From NCBI GenBank assembly GCA_037355855.1, contig CM074769.1, forward strand, positions 2,046,001-2,110,000: a DNA stretch of 64,000 nt. The letters are read 5' to 3'. How positions within the stretch are numbered: the stretch's first letter is position 1; each line of letters starts with the position of its first letter. This DNA is from Pseudo-nitzschia pungens (lineage: Eukaryota > Bacillariophyta > Bacillariophyceae > Bacillariales > Bacillariaceae). The translations under genes were made by a program, and so were the position numbers. Positions 54,201 through 64,000 of this stretch are shown here, piece by piece. Below the pieces are notes generated by a model. The model saw only the letters and a list, made by a program, of their open reading frames with translations, did no database searches and was not told where the DNA came from.

Positions 54201-54922
54201 CCCATGCCAATTGGATTGGAGCGCCACCGCCACTCTTTTGTGGCCCTAAGTCGAAGTATGATGGTATTGGATATTGGAATCCTATGCTAAACTGTCCAAA
54301 CGGTGTATGCGAAGGGCAACCATTTCATTACGAGGGTCAAAGTGCAGGCGTTTATGTTCCAGCAAACGAGGATGACAAATACCCTGAAGTCTATTATACC
54401 AACCCTATTGGTGAGATGAGTCCTCGAAATGACTTCCCTTCGACTAATGTTGAAGGATGTTGTTGGTGGGGGCGTGGTGTCATCCAGACAACAGGTAGAT
54501 GCAACTTTGGCAAATTAAACAAGAATATCGGATCTTCGGCTGGAGACAACGCCTTGTATCCAGATCAAAACTTCTGTAGGAATCCACAAGCCATTTGCGA
54601 TGGTCCATCGGAGCTAAAGTGGATTGCTGGTATTTTCTTTTGGGTGTCTGATCCTCAAGTGTACGATAGGGACGGTTTCAACTACAAAGAAGGCGTCAAA
54701 CGCTACGTGAACATGGGGTGTGCAGATGATCCCGACAAGACGGGGTGTGATTTCCTGTTTGAGTATGCCTCCAGTATTGTCAATCGTGGTTGCCACGACC
54801 CAGGCGAAACTGGTTGTCCTGACTGTATTCCAGGGGCCACATGCGGTCCTGCTCATAACATTCCAGAACGCGTGGAGGCCAGCAAGAAAGCTTTGCGTGC
54901 ATTGATGCAATTGTCATCTTAA
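51227..54922 (+). CDS. Secreted multidomain GH19 chitinase-like protein
   Basis: 1231 residues. A hydrophobic N-terminus (MIILDSIFTTTICLVMAQTA) looks like a signal peptide. Three 76-residue repeats follow (starting about residues 38, 114 and 190), each with GDLLAMAERCN-IPSCLGFNTNGFLK, perhaps a PAN/lectin-like carbohydrate-binding module. Next come a Ser/Pro linker (PSQSPSQSPTS), a long beta-rich middle (about 290-830) and a C-terminal GH19-like domain (about 890-1229). In the last, FLGQAMRETIIYDAC (Glu about 922) matches the family's catalytic-acid helix and WWGRGVIQTTGRCNFG (about 1080) its substrate-binding loop. Many Cys pairs fit an extracellular enzyme acting on chitin or related glycans. 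No introns are visible. The second catalytic Glu is not confidently placed, so activity is unproven. Confidence 0.85.
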   Translation: MIILDSIFTTTICLVMAQTALVRSESDFYSEGDLVLHGFKFTPFKDSQDGDLEHVDGDLLAMAERCNTIPSCLGFNTNGFLKDTLKPESDWYEWTDDPKKGFYKKESLHLQVDGYEFTPFKDSQDGDVEYVDGDLLAMAERCNTIPSCLGFNTNGFLKDTLKPESDWHEWTDDPNKGFYKKEGLHLQVCGYEFTPFKDSQYGDVEYVDGDLLAMAERCNAIPSCLGFNTNGFLKDILKPESDWNEWTDDPRKGFYVKKPSTSSSPSQSPSQSPTSFEVDFRGFKDAYSIMKGKIDLSWSPPIVQTDYSENDLYFDIFVATGEYDFTATENVEDLIHLFEANEDYQHIQVPGNLREMSIDTTNLGQVHTLLITAQVSGVYSTNRRGSKVVVARFSPHVKDEVHIIGVFVPTENIRIDLEDAQVGEEHFLTFSGSGVTDEAKSLKTGDYFSGFTSELNVFIRFVVGQDTLEDNLVILRVVDIPLEGIFDQLDLDGVFGVSREDEIQGTADRKLFLSFFEDAVNWVGDGVKAIGGVIEDVAEAIYEFAEFVVTGELEEKFGLLDLHETWEEDIIPDVAVFSGGVHFVAELVIQIHIDGIQPDFFRVGVEADYSCDSVLTLGTESAIGASEEIDLWSGSERSRLFMLGPVPVEAYWKPKIDLRLEASASYSASAKIGIKVEGRTEISAIYDRNHNPTFYESFTPPSLDPTYCLDIEAGASLEASATVVISMDVGLYRGLLSANTGIGIGLVIESGLGFEQTQTWSQFDLMARFSIPFKADALYEEYAIAEGNIYQNDWPILSLPSLETSSGFLSKYACSCSQMCSLDGDWDSVGSGGPCSGDQFFDRLSDDLSEEFNNNIFLAISPDPADPPFPSTKYKFEDFMHALKKLQNTAESLQMWLGDDCTVASQKMAFVNLAAFLGQAMRETIIYDACDENNWDKWHSADIPKDPNSPAEYLPALYPMSSSCGQLGQNYAQYDCDDACPEDPNMEIFGSTHANWIGAPPPLFCGPKSKYDGIGYWNPMLNCPNGVCEGQPFHYEGQSAGVYVPANEDDKYPEVYYTNPIGEMSPRNDFPSTNVEGCCWWGRGVIQTTGRCNFGKLNKNIGSSAGDNALYPDQNFCRNPQAICDGPSELKWIAGIFFWVSDPQVYDRDGFNYKEGVKRYVNMGCADDPDKTGCDFLFEYASSIVNRGCHDPGETGCPDCIPGATCGPAHNIPERVEASKKALRALMQLSS
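51338..52005 (+). repeat. Three in-frame 228-bp repeats within the chitinase-like gene
   Basis: Units start at 51338, 51566 and 51794 (228 bases apart) and are nearly identical, indicating recent duplication. Each encodes one 76-residue Cys-containing module. Confidence 0.93.
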
Positions 54923-56384
54923 CAAACTAACGGGCTGAGTTGCAGGAGTCATAATTAATACGATGGTTGTAACACAGATAGCAGCAATACTGACCGTAAC
55001 AAATAACACAGATACAGAAAGTAATGTAGTTGAAATAGAGACACTCAATGCAAAGTACTTAGCACTACAAAATGTACATCTACTGTTGATATTATAATCA
55101 CATGTATTTAGTAAGGAGTGAAGTATCTATTCACTAACAATTCATAATTCATCCTCACATCTTTCCTCACTTGTTGCAGGATTGAAACTGCAAGAAATTG
55201 ACTCATTTACCGGTAATTCAGTTAGAGGATTGAGATTGGGAGCAGAGCAGCACCACATGTCGTGCACTTTGGGGTATGCAATGAGGTTGGAATATCAGGG
55301 TTGTTGACTGGTGGTTTATTTGGCATACAGATGTTAGGCATATACTTATGGGGGTTATCAGCCCATAAAGATGTTTGTGTGTTCATGAAATTTGATCTAG
55401 CTTGTAGATTTGCTCAGAGAATGACTAAAGTTCTCATCAGATCTAGTTTGAGCAAAGTCAATAAATTCATCAGCTGCCTGTTGCATGATGACAAACAGCT
55501 GTGTTTAAATATGCAGGGTTCTTCTCCTTGTGACTTGATAAGTGTTTGCCATTCCAATGCCACCACCATTGTTGACTAGTAGTATAGGTGTTGCTATTGT
55601 TTGGGGGGTTCCTAGTAGTAGCAGTTCATCCAGGATCCAGATCAAGTGCAGCTTTCCCATGTCTACCATATTGCACAACTCAGTTTTTGTGGAGCTCTAA
55701 GCAGTGATGGGAATGGAATTTGTTGTGAGAGAGGAATAATGAGCAATTGATCTTGTTGTGCTTACTATCCCATCACTCATACATATATATTTGTAGGTGT
55801 ATGCCATATTTATATGACCATCATCTATCCAGTACATTGGCACATACAGGATCTGGTCAATAATTGATTCATAACAATAGTATGGTACATAGTTCCTCAT
55901 GATTAATTGGATCCACCAGTATTAGAAGCAACTGGATGAAGACTCAGACTCATTCAAGGGGCACATCTGAAGCTGATACTGACAAGAATTTTCTCTAGAA
56001 CTTTCTATAGAGGATAATTTTGTGACTCTGGGTTCCTTGCAGGGGTTATCTCTTGGATATTCATGGTTTTGGTTATTAAAGGAGCAGTTTGCAATTTAAT
56101 GGTCCCATTAGAATGGATTTGTACTAATGTTGAGGGGCTTTTCTACCCTTGTGCGTTGATATTTGCCTCTTGGCAATACAAGGGGAGGAAGACAGTGAAT
56201 AACAGCAACAGCAGTGGTGCACGGAGTGCTTGCAAACAGTGAGTGTACAGAGCATGCTGCTCATGTTCTATTGCACATAGTTGGATACTATGTATCTACT
56301 TCCCTAGATGTACATAAGATTGGTCATGTATGGGGGGCACGATGGTGTTGTTCTTTTACAAAGAAAGAAAGAGCTCTGTCCAGT
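54923..56384. other. Intergenic region without recognised gene
   Basis: Short frames (for example at 55262-55579) show no domains. A dispersed repeat copy lies at 56201-56240 (AACAGCAACAGCAGTGGTGC ACGGAGTGC). Nothing else is recognised. Confidence 0.45.
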
Positions 56385-56650
56385 GCCATACTGTTTTTTG
56401 ATCTTGGGAATTCTCCCACTATCTCCATTTCCACCTCTCTTCCTCTCCAGTCCCTATTTTGTGGGCCTTGTTTTATTTATTTCCCTGCTTGTTGTCCAAG
56501 CTTTGTTTTGCTTTTGTCGTTCTACTAATTGGGATCCTGACTCTTTGACGGAAGCAATGTTAAAGTCTGGTTATGGACTGAGTAATTGAGTAATTTGGTT
56601 CCCCCAACTTTGGTGGTTAAAGTTACTTAAATAAGTATATTATTATTACT
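56385..56650 (+). mobile_element. Diverged LINE 3' end (copy C)
   Basis: The segment matches the 3' end of copy B with many substitutions: CCCTATTTTGTGGGCCTTGT, TGTCGTTCTACTAATTGGGA, GTTAAAGTCTGGTTATGGAC, then GGTGGTTAAAGTTACTTAAATAAGTATATTA. It belongs to an older or sister subfamily. It is followed at 56705-56757 by an inverted copy of the GTGGTGCAC repeat. Confidence 0.75.
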
Positions 56651-57099
56651 ACTGTCTTCAATAGTAGAACATCAACAATATACTCTGTAGACTCACTATT
56701 TGCCAACACTCTGTGTACCACTCTTGTTGCTGCTATTGCTGTGATTTGCATCACACCACGGAGTTGTTATTGCCGACATGCAATATCAATTAATTAATAT
56801 ACGTATTTAAATAACTTTAATCACCAAAGGTGAAACTAAATTACTCAGTCTGTAACCAGACTTTAACGTCGCCTCCATCATAGAGTCAGGACCCCAAGTG
56901 GTAGAACGACAAATTTTTTTTTTTTCAAACAAACCTTGAAGATCAAGCAGGGAAAAAGACAAACACAAGTCCCACACATTAGGGACTTGAGATAAAAAGA
57001 GATGGGATGATATTGGTATTCAAACCAGTATCAAAAGGTAAGTGACAGGATGAGAAGCAGGAACAGAAGACAAAACCAAAGTACAAAGTGGAATCAACC

Positions 57100-60000
57100 C
57101 TAAGGTCCAGTAAGCCAGGCTCTGAGGAGAGCAGCCTCTCGTTGGTATGGCTGCACTGGTTGGACAGGTGCTGCATATTGCTTCCTGGCAAGGTGGATGG
57201 TTGCAAGCCACTGCCTCTTGGCAGTCAGGGTGTAACCTTGTAGGACTTGGAAAGGGGTTTGCAAAAGGGAGTGTGACTGGGGGAGTGCACCAGCTGCACC
57301 AATGGCCAATTCAGAGGTGATGGAAGCATCAAGAGATTGGTGTTGTTCAGCATCAAGGGTACCCCCAGGACCATGGAGTCGTTCATTCCTATAAGTCCAA
57401 AGATCCCAGGAGGTAAGAAAGAACTGATGGATGATAGCTGTAGCCCAACGTTTGGGAGAGCACTTGCTTCCAATGTGGGAGTAGTAGTCAGCCTGGATTT
57501 GATACCAGCGAGGAGACCACCTACCAAGGAGCCAGTTGTGCCAACCAATTGTCCTCTGTGCCCTGACAGCAGAAGCAATTGCAAGTGAGTAGGATGATGG
57601 ATAAATGTTCTGTCCCTTCCGAACTCTGGTGAGAAGATCCACAATGGCACCAACCAATGATGGATCAGTTTGTTCAACTTCAAGCCTCTTCTGCAGGGGT
57701 CCCTTGAAAGCAGACATACTGTGCTTTACTGCCCCAGTATCCTTGCAGGAGAGCACATGAGACACCTTCTCGTTGTCTGCATCACACAATGGGCACCTGG
57801 AGTGATCCTGATACTGGTAGTGAAGTAGTTGGTTGCCAACACCAATACTGCCAGAAGCAAATTTGACAAACCACCTTTGCATGCCAGGAGGTAAACGCTT
57901 AAAGGCAGTCAGATGGGCACACCAATGGATGGAACCCAAAACAGGTTGTGGAATGGGGATATCATGGTGGGTCTGCCAATAGTTAAGAAGAGGAGGACCC
58001 GAAATGGCAACATGCAAAGCATTCTGATCAAACCTTGAACATTTGCATCCATTGAGAGAAAAAGCCCAAGGCTCAAACACCAGTCTGGGATAGTGATGGG
58101 CAGAAGCTCTATGGACAGAGAGAAATGCCTTTGCCATGCTGTCAACCTGATGATTGCGAAGGGCCCACCAATCAAGAAAGATTCCAGCTTGATGTCCCTG
58201 AACCCACTGAAAATGCACAGAGATTGGCAGGGCAGAAATCATGTTTCTGATGACATAAACATAATCAAAAGACTTCTGGGAAATAACCAAGGGCCAGGAT
58301 CCCTCAGCCTGTTTGAGAGCTGTGTCACCATCCAGAGCAATGGTGATAGAGCCAGAAGCAATATCAAAAAGACTCACCAGAGCAGTGCAACAGGTGAGAA
58401 CCCCAATGATGCCTGCCAGTTCACTCCTATAGGATGATTGGTCCTCAGGGGATCCACTGACAAAATTACAGCCAGTGAGGAACAATGAAGCAGTCTTGGT
58501 GGAGGAATTGGGTGATAGAATGAAAGCAGAAGTTCCTCTGAGAAGGTCCGGATCAAATGAACCATCACATACAGCACTGGCAGTACCACTCTGAATGGCA
58601 TCAACAAGGTGCTGACAGCCAGTCTGTGGTAGGGAATATTTGTGGAGAAGTACTCTTGGAGACTCACAGAGTGCATCAAAGGCATCTGCAGGGGTGTCTG
58701 GAAGAGAATCAAATGGATTGTATGCCAGAGGATCCATGTCAGGGGGTTCGGAAACAAAGGCTGAGGACCCAACAACGCGTACAACTTGTCCGCAAATAAC
58801 AGGGCAGACAAGCACATCAGCACAGGCTGGTTTGTCAGGAATGAGTTCAGAAGTGACCCTGTATCTGCCCCTGCCTTGGGAGGTGCTCACAATCCAGTCA
58901 GTAGAAGTTTTGGAGAATATTCTGTTGGTGGATAAAGACATAAACCAAGGCCAAAGAGAAGCTGTCTGGGCAGAGAGCCAATGCCCAAGGTGAAAAGAAG
59001 GAACCAGTGCCCTGGCTGCAGGGGGTGGACAGGGGGGAAGAAAACAGGTCTGAAGAGCCTTAGTCCATAAGCGCTTTGCTGCTGGACGCCAAGATGGAGG
59101 ACATCTAGGCCAGTCAAGATGATCCCTCAAGTGATTGGAGGATGTCAGCTGGAAAGCCATGGGTGAGAGTCGTTTCCCATCTGGAGTACAAATATCAGCA
59201 AGGGAAATAGCCTTGAGGGACATGCGCATGTGATTCAAGAGGGACAAGTCAGCACCTCTGAAGCCAGAGTTGACAAAGGCTTGCATGAGATAACAGTCAT
59301 TGGAACGTAATAGTGGAAGATCTGGGAAGTCTTCAAACAAGCTCACAGGGTGAACAGAGAAAAACTTCCACACATGTTTGTACCAGCAAGGAGTGACGTA
59401 TGAAGCAAAGGGATGATAGGGTGTGACACCAAGATGGAGAGGAAGTCCAAGTTCAAGCCGGAGAGACTCAGCAGTTAGCCTGAGAAGCCTACCAGTTTGT
59501 GAGGACCTGACAGATTCCTGAAAGAGGGTGGCAATATGACTAAACTCTTGGAGGAGGTATGGATGGATGAAACCAAAGCCTTGATAGAGGGAAGGACCAT
59601 AGAACACATGTCTAGGAAATGTCCGTGACATCCCTACTTTGTTCAGCACAGGAACAAGAGCTGGGTGAATAATCTTAGTCCAGGTGGCCTCATCAAGTTG
59701 CGTGACAGGCATGGGGTATTCAACAGACTTCATGAAAGAATACTTGAAGGTGTAGAGGGATGCGCGCTTCTCACACTTGGAAGCCTTGAGTTGGGAGCCA
59801 AAAGACTGAGACTGGGACTTCATGTGAGCAATCTGTGCTTCCTCATTGCCATCCATGGAGATAAAAACCCCAAGGGTCTTGTCAGCATGGTCAACTTCAA
59901 ACCGATCCAGGGTAGCTCGATTGCCATGCTTGTCAGCAACAGAGAAGTCACCAGGCATGTCAGCAATTGAGCGATAGTCCCAACCGGATCCATTCCATTT

Positions 60001-62255
60001 GAAATCAATCAAATAACAGAAGGATTTGGCAGGTTCAATAGCACCACCAGTGGCAATAATCCCACCAGCCCATCGGTCAAGAGCTTCCTGAAAGTCAACA
60101 GCTAATTCCTCACCAGATGTGGAGGAATCAGAGCCAGCACAAAACAAATCTGTGTCATCCACAAAGGCAAAACCCACAAGAGAAACCAGTTGCAGTGACA
60201 ATGAAGTGAGAAGATGGACACCATGCCCAGCCTGTTGCATCATTCGGAAGACAATTGTTGACACCAAAGCCCAAAGAGTTGGACCAATACCATTGCCTTG
60301 GCCACAACCACTGAGAGGAACGGGTTCATCACCATACACAGGGCCGGACCGACCAAAACCAGTTTTGATGTGGTGCTTGGCATGTTGCAAAGTAGACAGA
60401 AGAACTTCACACACATGTGCAGGAACCCCAAAGCTCTGGAGGGTGAGACCTGCAATCGGATGAGAGATCCTATCATAACAGCCCTTGGCATCATTCATAG
60501 CAACAGCACCGGATCTGCGCTTCTGCCGCAACACATCACATATGAGCTTCTTGTTCAGGCAGGTGTTGATTGCCTTGTGGTGTTTCCTGCTTCCATGTTG
60601 ATCGACAGCCACTGCATTGGCAAGTTCAGCATAGGCAAGAATGCGTCTGCCAATCATCTTGTTGTTGATTTGGAACTCAGGAGACATCAACTGAATAAGC
60701 CTCATCTTATCCACTCTATATTCACCAGGTTTCTTGAAGATCTCAACATCAGTGACGACCTGCCAAGCAGAAGGAGAGAAGCCAACAATCAAGGGGACGG
60801 ATCTCAGGAGAGTGTCAAACTTGTTCAGCTGGGGATCAAGGGCAAATGCCTTGTGGTGGGCAAAACTCAAACAAGAAGGTTCACTTGCTGTGCGTTCCCT
60901 CTGGCGTTTCCAGGCAGCAGCATTGTCAGCTGGACACACTGAATAGTCAAAGGGGGGCAAACTCAGGATAGAGTCAGGGACTTTGAGACAAGAAAGAAAT
61001 TCAGAAAGGTATTTGTCAGTGGCAGGAGGAGGAAGGTATGTGCCATCAAGAACTTGAGGAGCAGCATGGGCTGTGCCTAGGTATCCAAAATCTTGAATGA
61101 AGGAGGGATTCATGGAGGGAGTGCCAAGACACTGCTGTTGACGCCGGACATTGGATTCAGCCATAGCTGGTACCATAGTAGACTGAGACTCCAAGACCTG
61201 TTCAACACCATCAGGGCCAACTGCAATAGCTCGCAAGACTGCTGACTTGTTGACACGTCCCCGAATAGACCGAGCAGCAAGACCAAGCTCTCTTTGAAGA
61301 CGTTCCCTGCGCATCCTGGCACGAATCTGGGAAGCATGCTGGTTGTGAGGCTTGCCTTCAGCAAGAAGTGCATCAACCAGGCCTTGATTGAAGGAGTCTC
61401 TCCATGAGGGGGCCAATTTCTTCACTGCCTGGTATTGCTTGTAAGCTTGTTTCAGATGGAGGAGAGCACTGGAAAGGTCACTGTGTTCTCCTTTGTAGAG
61501 AGAAAGCTTGCAGGCCAACCTTTTCAAAACAGTATGACTGGTGGACACACCCTGTCTCAACTTAACAACACGCCGCCAAAAGTCAATGGTATCACGATAG
61601 ACTTGCAGCTTTGGTGACCATGGAACCAAACCAGCTCTAGTGTGGCAGAGGTTTTGTTCAACAGAGAGCCTGAGAGAGGTGGAGGTTTCATGGAGTACTT
61701 CATATGTGGTGATGAGATCAGGGCGCACAGAAATATCCCCAGACTGAAACTGAGCCAGTAGGTGCTCCAGCTTAGCTTGGAGAGAAAACACTCCAGCCTT
61801 GAGAAAGCTGTGCCTCACTCGCTTGAAATACCGTTGGCGCAGATGAGGGTGGGAGGACTGGAGTTTGGAATGAGAGAAGCTCACAGGAGGTGGCAGATGT
61901 TTGCCCATGAGGCTGCAATTACAGACTTCAATCCAAAGCATTCTATGGTCAGATTCCATACCCTGGGCACCACCAAAGGGACAATACCCAGCCCTGAGAA
62001 CATCAACATTCTCAGAGACCCAAATGGCATCAATTGGTGTTCTGGTAGTGTTTCTGTTGTGAGTGGCAGGAGGAGAAGACTTACTATGCATGGTAAGAAT
62101 GGCCTCTCTGAAACCCAGAGCCTGGAGCTCAAAAGACAAGCCATCAGTCCGGACATCAGCATTCTGGTCAATCCCAACAATGACCTGGTCACCTGCACCC
62201 AGGCAGACCTGAAGGGCAGCAGTCAAATCCCTGTGAAAAAGAATGCATGGATTGG
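57100..62255 (-). pseudogene. LINE ORF2 lacking the first half of the endonuclease
   Basis: The continuous frame (about 1718 LINE residues) starts at NPCILFHRDLTAALQ, about 225 residues into the ORF2 of copy B. It keeps the end of the endonuclease (PIDAIWVS, SDHRMLWIEV), the reverse transcriptase (MNDAKGCYDRI, FVDD), RNase H (CDGSFD, SELAG, LDGD, HQVDSMAK) and the CPLCDAD finger. It ends RAWLTGP at 57100. The apparent ATG at 62322 lies in joined foreign sequence. It is highly similar to copy B, indicating a young family, but cannot make a full endonuclease. Confidence 0.88.
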
Positions 62256-62316
62256 CTGCACTGGTGGGACAGGCGCTGCATACTGCTTCCTTGCAAGGTG
62301 GATGGTTGCAAGCCAC
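62254..62316 (-). repeat. Out-of-order LINE 3' segment at the chimeric junction
   Basis: Matches B 27247-27309 (GCTTGCAACCATCCACC...). It joins internal ORF2 sequence at a 3-base overlap TGG (62253-62255). Confidence 0.85.
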
Positions 62317-62507
62317 TGCCATACCCCGGGTCTACTAGTGATTAGAATAGTAGTGATATGCAAATTGTGAGCTCTATCAATTAGTCTATTGCTATCGGAT
62401 TGAGAGACCGTCTCCCTGTTGGCGATACAGACGCTCGCTAATCGTAATTCATCCTTATCCTTAATCCAGTCCCGAGTGGACTCGTGACTGTATTCCGGTG
62501 CACGGCA
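62317..62507 (-). repeat. 3' LTR of the minus-strand gypsy element
   Basis: 191 bases, TGCC...GGCA on the plus strand (TGCCATACCCCGGG to GTGCACGGCA). It shares the whole sequence plan with 27574-27829 except the 65-base inverted duplication there; the middle part is diverged. Confidence 0.88.
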
Positions 62508-62531
62508 TGCTCCTCCATGGTACTGTAATAA

Positions 62532-63998
62532 TTACTTCTCTGGTTCAGGGCTACCCCTGCAATAATAGGGGTGGACTCTCCTGATGTTAACCCGATCAGT
62601 TACAAAAGGAGCAGTTTCAATAGTTACAGTTCCATTATCATGGGCCTTGAGCACCTTGTAAGGTCCTTGCCGTGGGAAGGATAGTTTTGGAATAATGCCC
62701 TTCCTTTCCAGGGTGACATAGTCTCCTTCTTTATAGACATGGGGGATCCTCTTCTGGTTTTCCCTGATGTTGCTCTTGTGGATGCTTTTCTGCTTCCTTG
62801 CTTGGATTGCTTCCCAATCCACTGGGAAGTTCACCGGCATGAACATGTCTCGACCAAACACCAGTTGCGCTGGGGAGTACCCCAGGGTAGTATGGATGGC
62901 GCTTCTGATAGCATATGCTGCCTTGGTGGTGAATTCCTCAAAAGGGTCCTTCTCGTGGAGGTCCCTATTTTCCAGGTTGAAGGACAACAGACAGTCCTTT
63001 AATACCTGATGAATCCTTTCCAACACCGAGTTGGACTGTGGGTTCCAAGCCCCACTGGGCTTTCTTTTCATCCCCATGTTCTCGCAGAGCTCTTGGAACT
63101 CTGCTTTGAACTCACTCCCGCCATCAAAGCCAATTTCCTTTGGGCGCGGATACCTTGCCAGCCAGGTGCTGTCCAACAATCGTTGAGTTTCTGCTGCATT
63201 TGGGGAGTCCTTCAGGTGAGCCAGTTCAAACCATCCGGTCACTGGGTCCACCATGGTGAGGACATGGATTTGGTAGTCTTTACCATTTTTGTTGTGGACA
63301 GTTGCAGGTCCCCAGAGGTCCACATTGACCCTCTGCCATTTGGTGACCTCAGCTGCTTTTTCCGGTAGTAGTCCATACTTCTTCCGGCCACTCTTCTTAA
63401 ACATCTGACACGTGTGGCAGTGCTTACAAAGGTCCTGGACGTCCTTCCGTAGGCCTTTCCAGGTGAAGACTGAGCGTATGCTCTGTTCCATTCTCTTTTC
63501 TCCGGGATGGACCAACATGCTGTGGTACCATTCCATAACTCTATCCTTGAGTTTATCGGGAATCAGAATCTTTCCTTCTTTGTGGATTAGACTGTAACCT
63601 TCCACCATTTTGGTGGTCAGTCGGTTGTCTTTTTCCAGAGCACTCATGATTCCTGTGTCCTTTTGCTGGTAGAACTGAATCATGTCCGGGGCAAGTGGGA
63701 ATGCACTATTGCCCTGGAATTCTTCCCGAGCTTCTTCTCCAAGTGGGAATAGGAGTTGCCGGAGGTGCTCTTCCTCATCCGCGTAGGTGAGGGGCTTATT
63801 CGGTGGTAGCCATTCCACTGTGTCCGCTGGATCATCAGTAATGTCCAGGCGAGACAGTGCGTCTGCTGCATCATTGTCTTTGCCCGCAACATGCTTGACT
63901 ACTGGATGGAACTCCTCCATAAGGAGTCTCCACCGGACCATTCTCTGCGTCGGCATCTGCTGATACAGTAGGTTCAGGTGGTCTGTGTGAATAATCAC
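62532..63998 (-). CDS. Gypsy Pol, C-terminal part (RNase H end and integrase)
   Basis: 488 residues are visible, and the frame is open to the window edge, so the true start lies outside. It begins at the end of RNase H (IIHTDHLNLLY, KHVAGKDNDAADALSRLD). The integrase follows: zinc region HPGEKRMEQSI...CKHCHTCQMF, and catalytic core with VNVDLWGP, GFDGGSEF and NSVLERIHQ. The C-terminal tail has GPYKVLKAHDNGTVTIE and ends VHPYYCRGSPEPEK. The integrase inserts the element's cDNA. The second catalytic block reads FDGGSEF rather than the common DNG. Confidence 0.9.
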   Translation of the reverse strand: MIIHTDHLNLLYQQMPTQRMVRWRLLMEEFHPVVKHVAGKDNDAADALSRLDITDDPADTVEWLPPNKPLTYADEEEHLRQLLFPLGEEAREEFQGNSAFPLAPDMIQFYQQKDTGIMSALEKDNRLTTKMVEGYSLIHKEGKILIPDKLKDRVMEWYHSMLVHPGEKRMEQSIRSVFTWKGLRKDVQDLCKHCHTCQMFKKSGRKKYGLLPEKAAEVTKWQRVNVDLWGPATVHNKNGKDYQIHVLTMVDPVTGWFELAHLKDSPNAAETQRLLDSTWLARYPRPKEIGFDGGSEFKAEFQELCENMGMKRKPSGAWNPQSNSVLERIHQVLKDCLLSFNLENRDLHEKDPFEEFTTKAAYAIRSAIHTTLGYSPAQLVFGRDMFMPVNFPVDWEAIQARKQKSIHKSNIRENQKRIPHVYKEGDYVTLERKGIIPKLSFPRQGPYKVLKAHDNGTVTIETAPFVTDRVNIRRVHPYYCRGSPEPEK

Positions 63999-64000
63999 AT

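Larger units (their letters stand above)
56791..62316 (-). mobile_element. Long LINE copy D, 5'-incomplete and chimeric
   Basis: The reverse complement is near-identical to copy B from within the endonuclease (B position about 22204) to the 3' tail (TATTTAAATACGTATATTA). At its 5' side, about 60 bases (62254-62316) match B 27247-27309, the end of ORF2, so the copy begins with out-of-order sequence. It then abuts a gypsy LTR at 62317. The left flank is AATTAATTGATATTGCATG; no duplication was identified. Confidence 0.88.
62317..64000 (-). mobile_element. Ty3/gypsy element, 3' part, running off the window
   Basis: On the minus strand: pol (63998-62532), a purine-rich GGAGGAGCA just before the LTR (candidate polypurine tract), and the 3' LTR (62507-62317). 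The 5' part lies beyond the window. It is a different family from the 35796 element; its solo LTR sits in LINE copy B. Confidence 0.88.

Noticed and set aside
55262..55579. 105-codon plus-strand frame
   Set aside because: No domain, ordinary length for chance in this composition, surrounded by repeat remnants.

Overview
The window looks like nuclear DNA of a eukaryotic alga, most likely a pennate diatom. This is inferred from (a) a small multi-membrane protein at 47761-48531 whose motif near its third/fourth helix I associate with a diatom protein family, (b) a secreted GH19 chitinase-like protein, (c) Ty3/gypsy Gag with a C-x5-H-type knuckle of the kind seen in diatom elements, and (d) sparse genes without visible introns among many transposons. 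No species can be named from sequence alone. Almost everything here is repeat or mobile DNA; only two genes (47761-48531 and 51227-54922) look like ordinary host genes.

Layout. 1-8350: satellites and minisatellites, dominated by a family built on ACGCGTCGATAATACAGGGG, with a 300-bp higher-order period near 4034-4818. 8351-9193: AT-rich spacer. 9194-11835: pile-up of a LINE 3' end, a gypsy LTR plus leader, and a piggyBac-like transposase that loses its C-terminus at the gypsy junction. 12168-15744: minisatellites, a 213-aa gene (minus), and a divergent RS/acidic-repeat gene (plus) that needs a -1 shift at an A13 run. 15905-29252: an unrecognised, about 711-codon minus-strand gene cut in two by an 11.2-kb full-length LINE (16736-27923) with a 21-bp target-site duplication. 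The LINE carries a palindromic solo LTR in its own 3' UTR. 29240-34757: tandem repeats and a 2.3-kb foldback element (32072-34357) whose loop contains the window's main satellite in inverted orientation. 34758-43741: a large DDE-type transposase gene interrupted by a complete gypsy element (35796-41553) with identical 336-bp LTRs and a 5-bp duplication. 44283-46025: a coiled-coil ORF, probably the transposase's partner, followed by eleven 21-bp repeats. 47761-54922: the membrane protein and the chitinase-like gene. 56385-64000: LINE fragments, a second long LINE copy on the minus strand with a chimeric 5' end, and the 3' part of another gypsy element running off the window.

How parts relate. 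The LINE family has at least four copies here (9194, 16736, 56385, 56791). One gypsy LTR family has a complete copy at 35796 and a partial copy at 9680. A second gypsy LTR family has a solo LTR at 27574 and a 3' LTR at 62317. The nesting gives relative ages: host or transposase genes are oldest, then the LINE and gypsy insertions, then the solo LTR inside the LINE. The most unusual observations are the gypsy gag-pol frame broken only by three TGA codons despite identical LTRs, the split unknown gene that is in frame across the LINE, and the satellite shared between a large array and the loop of a foldback transposon.
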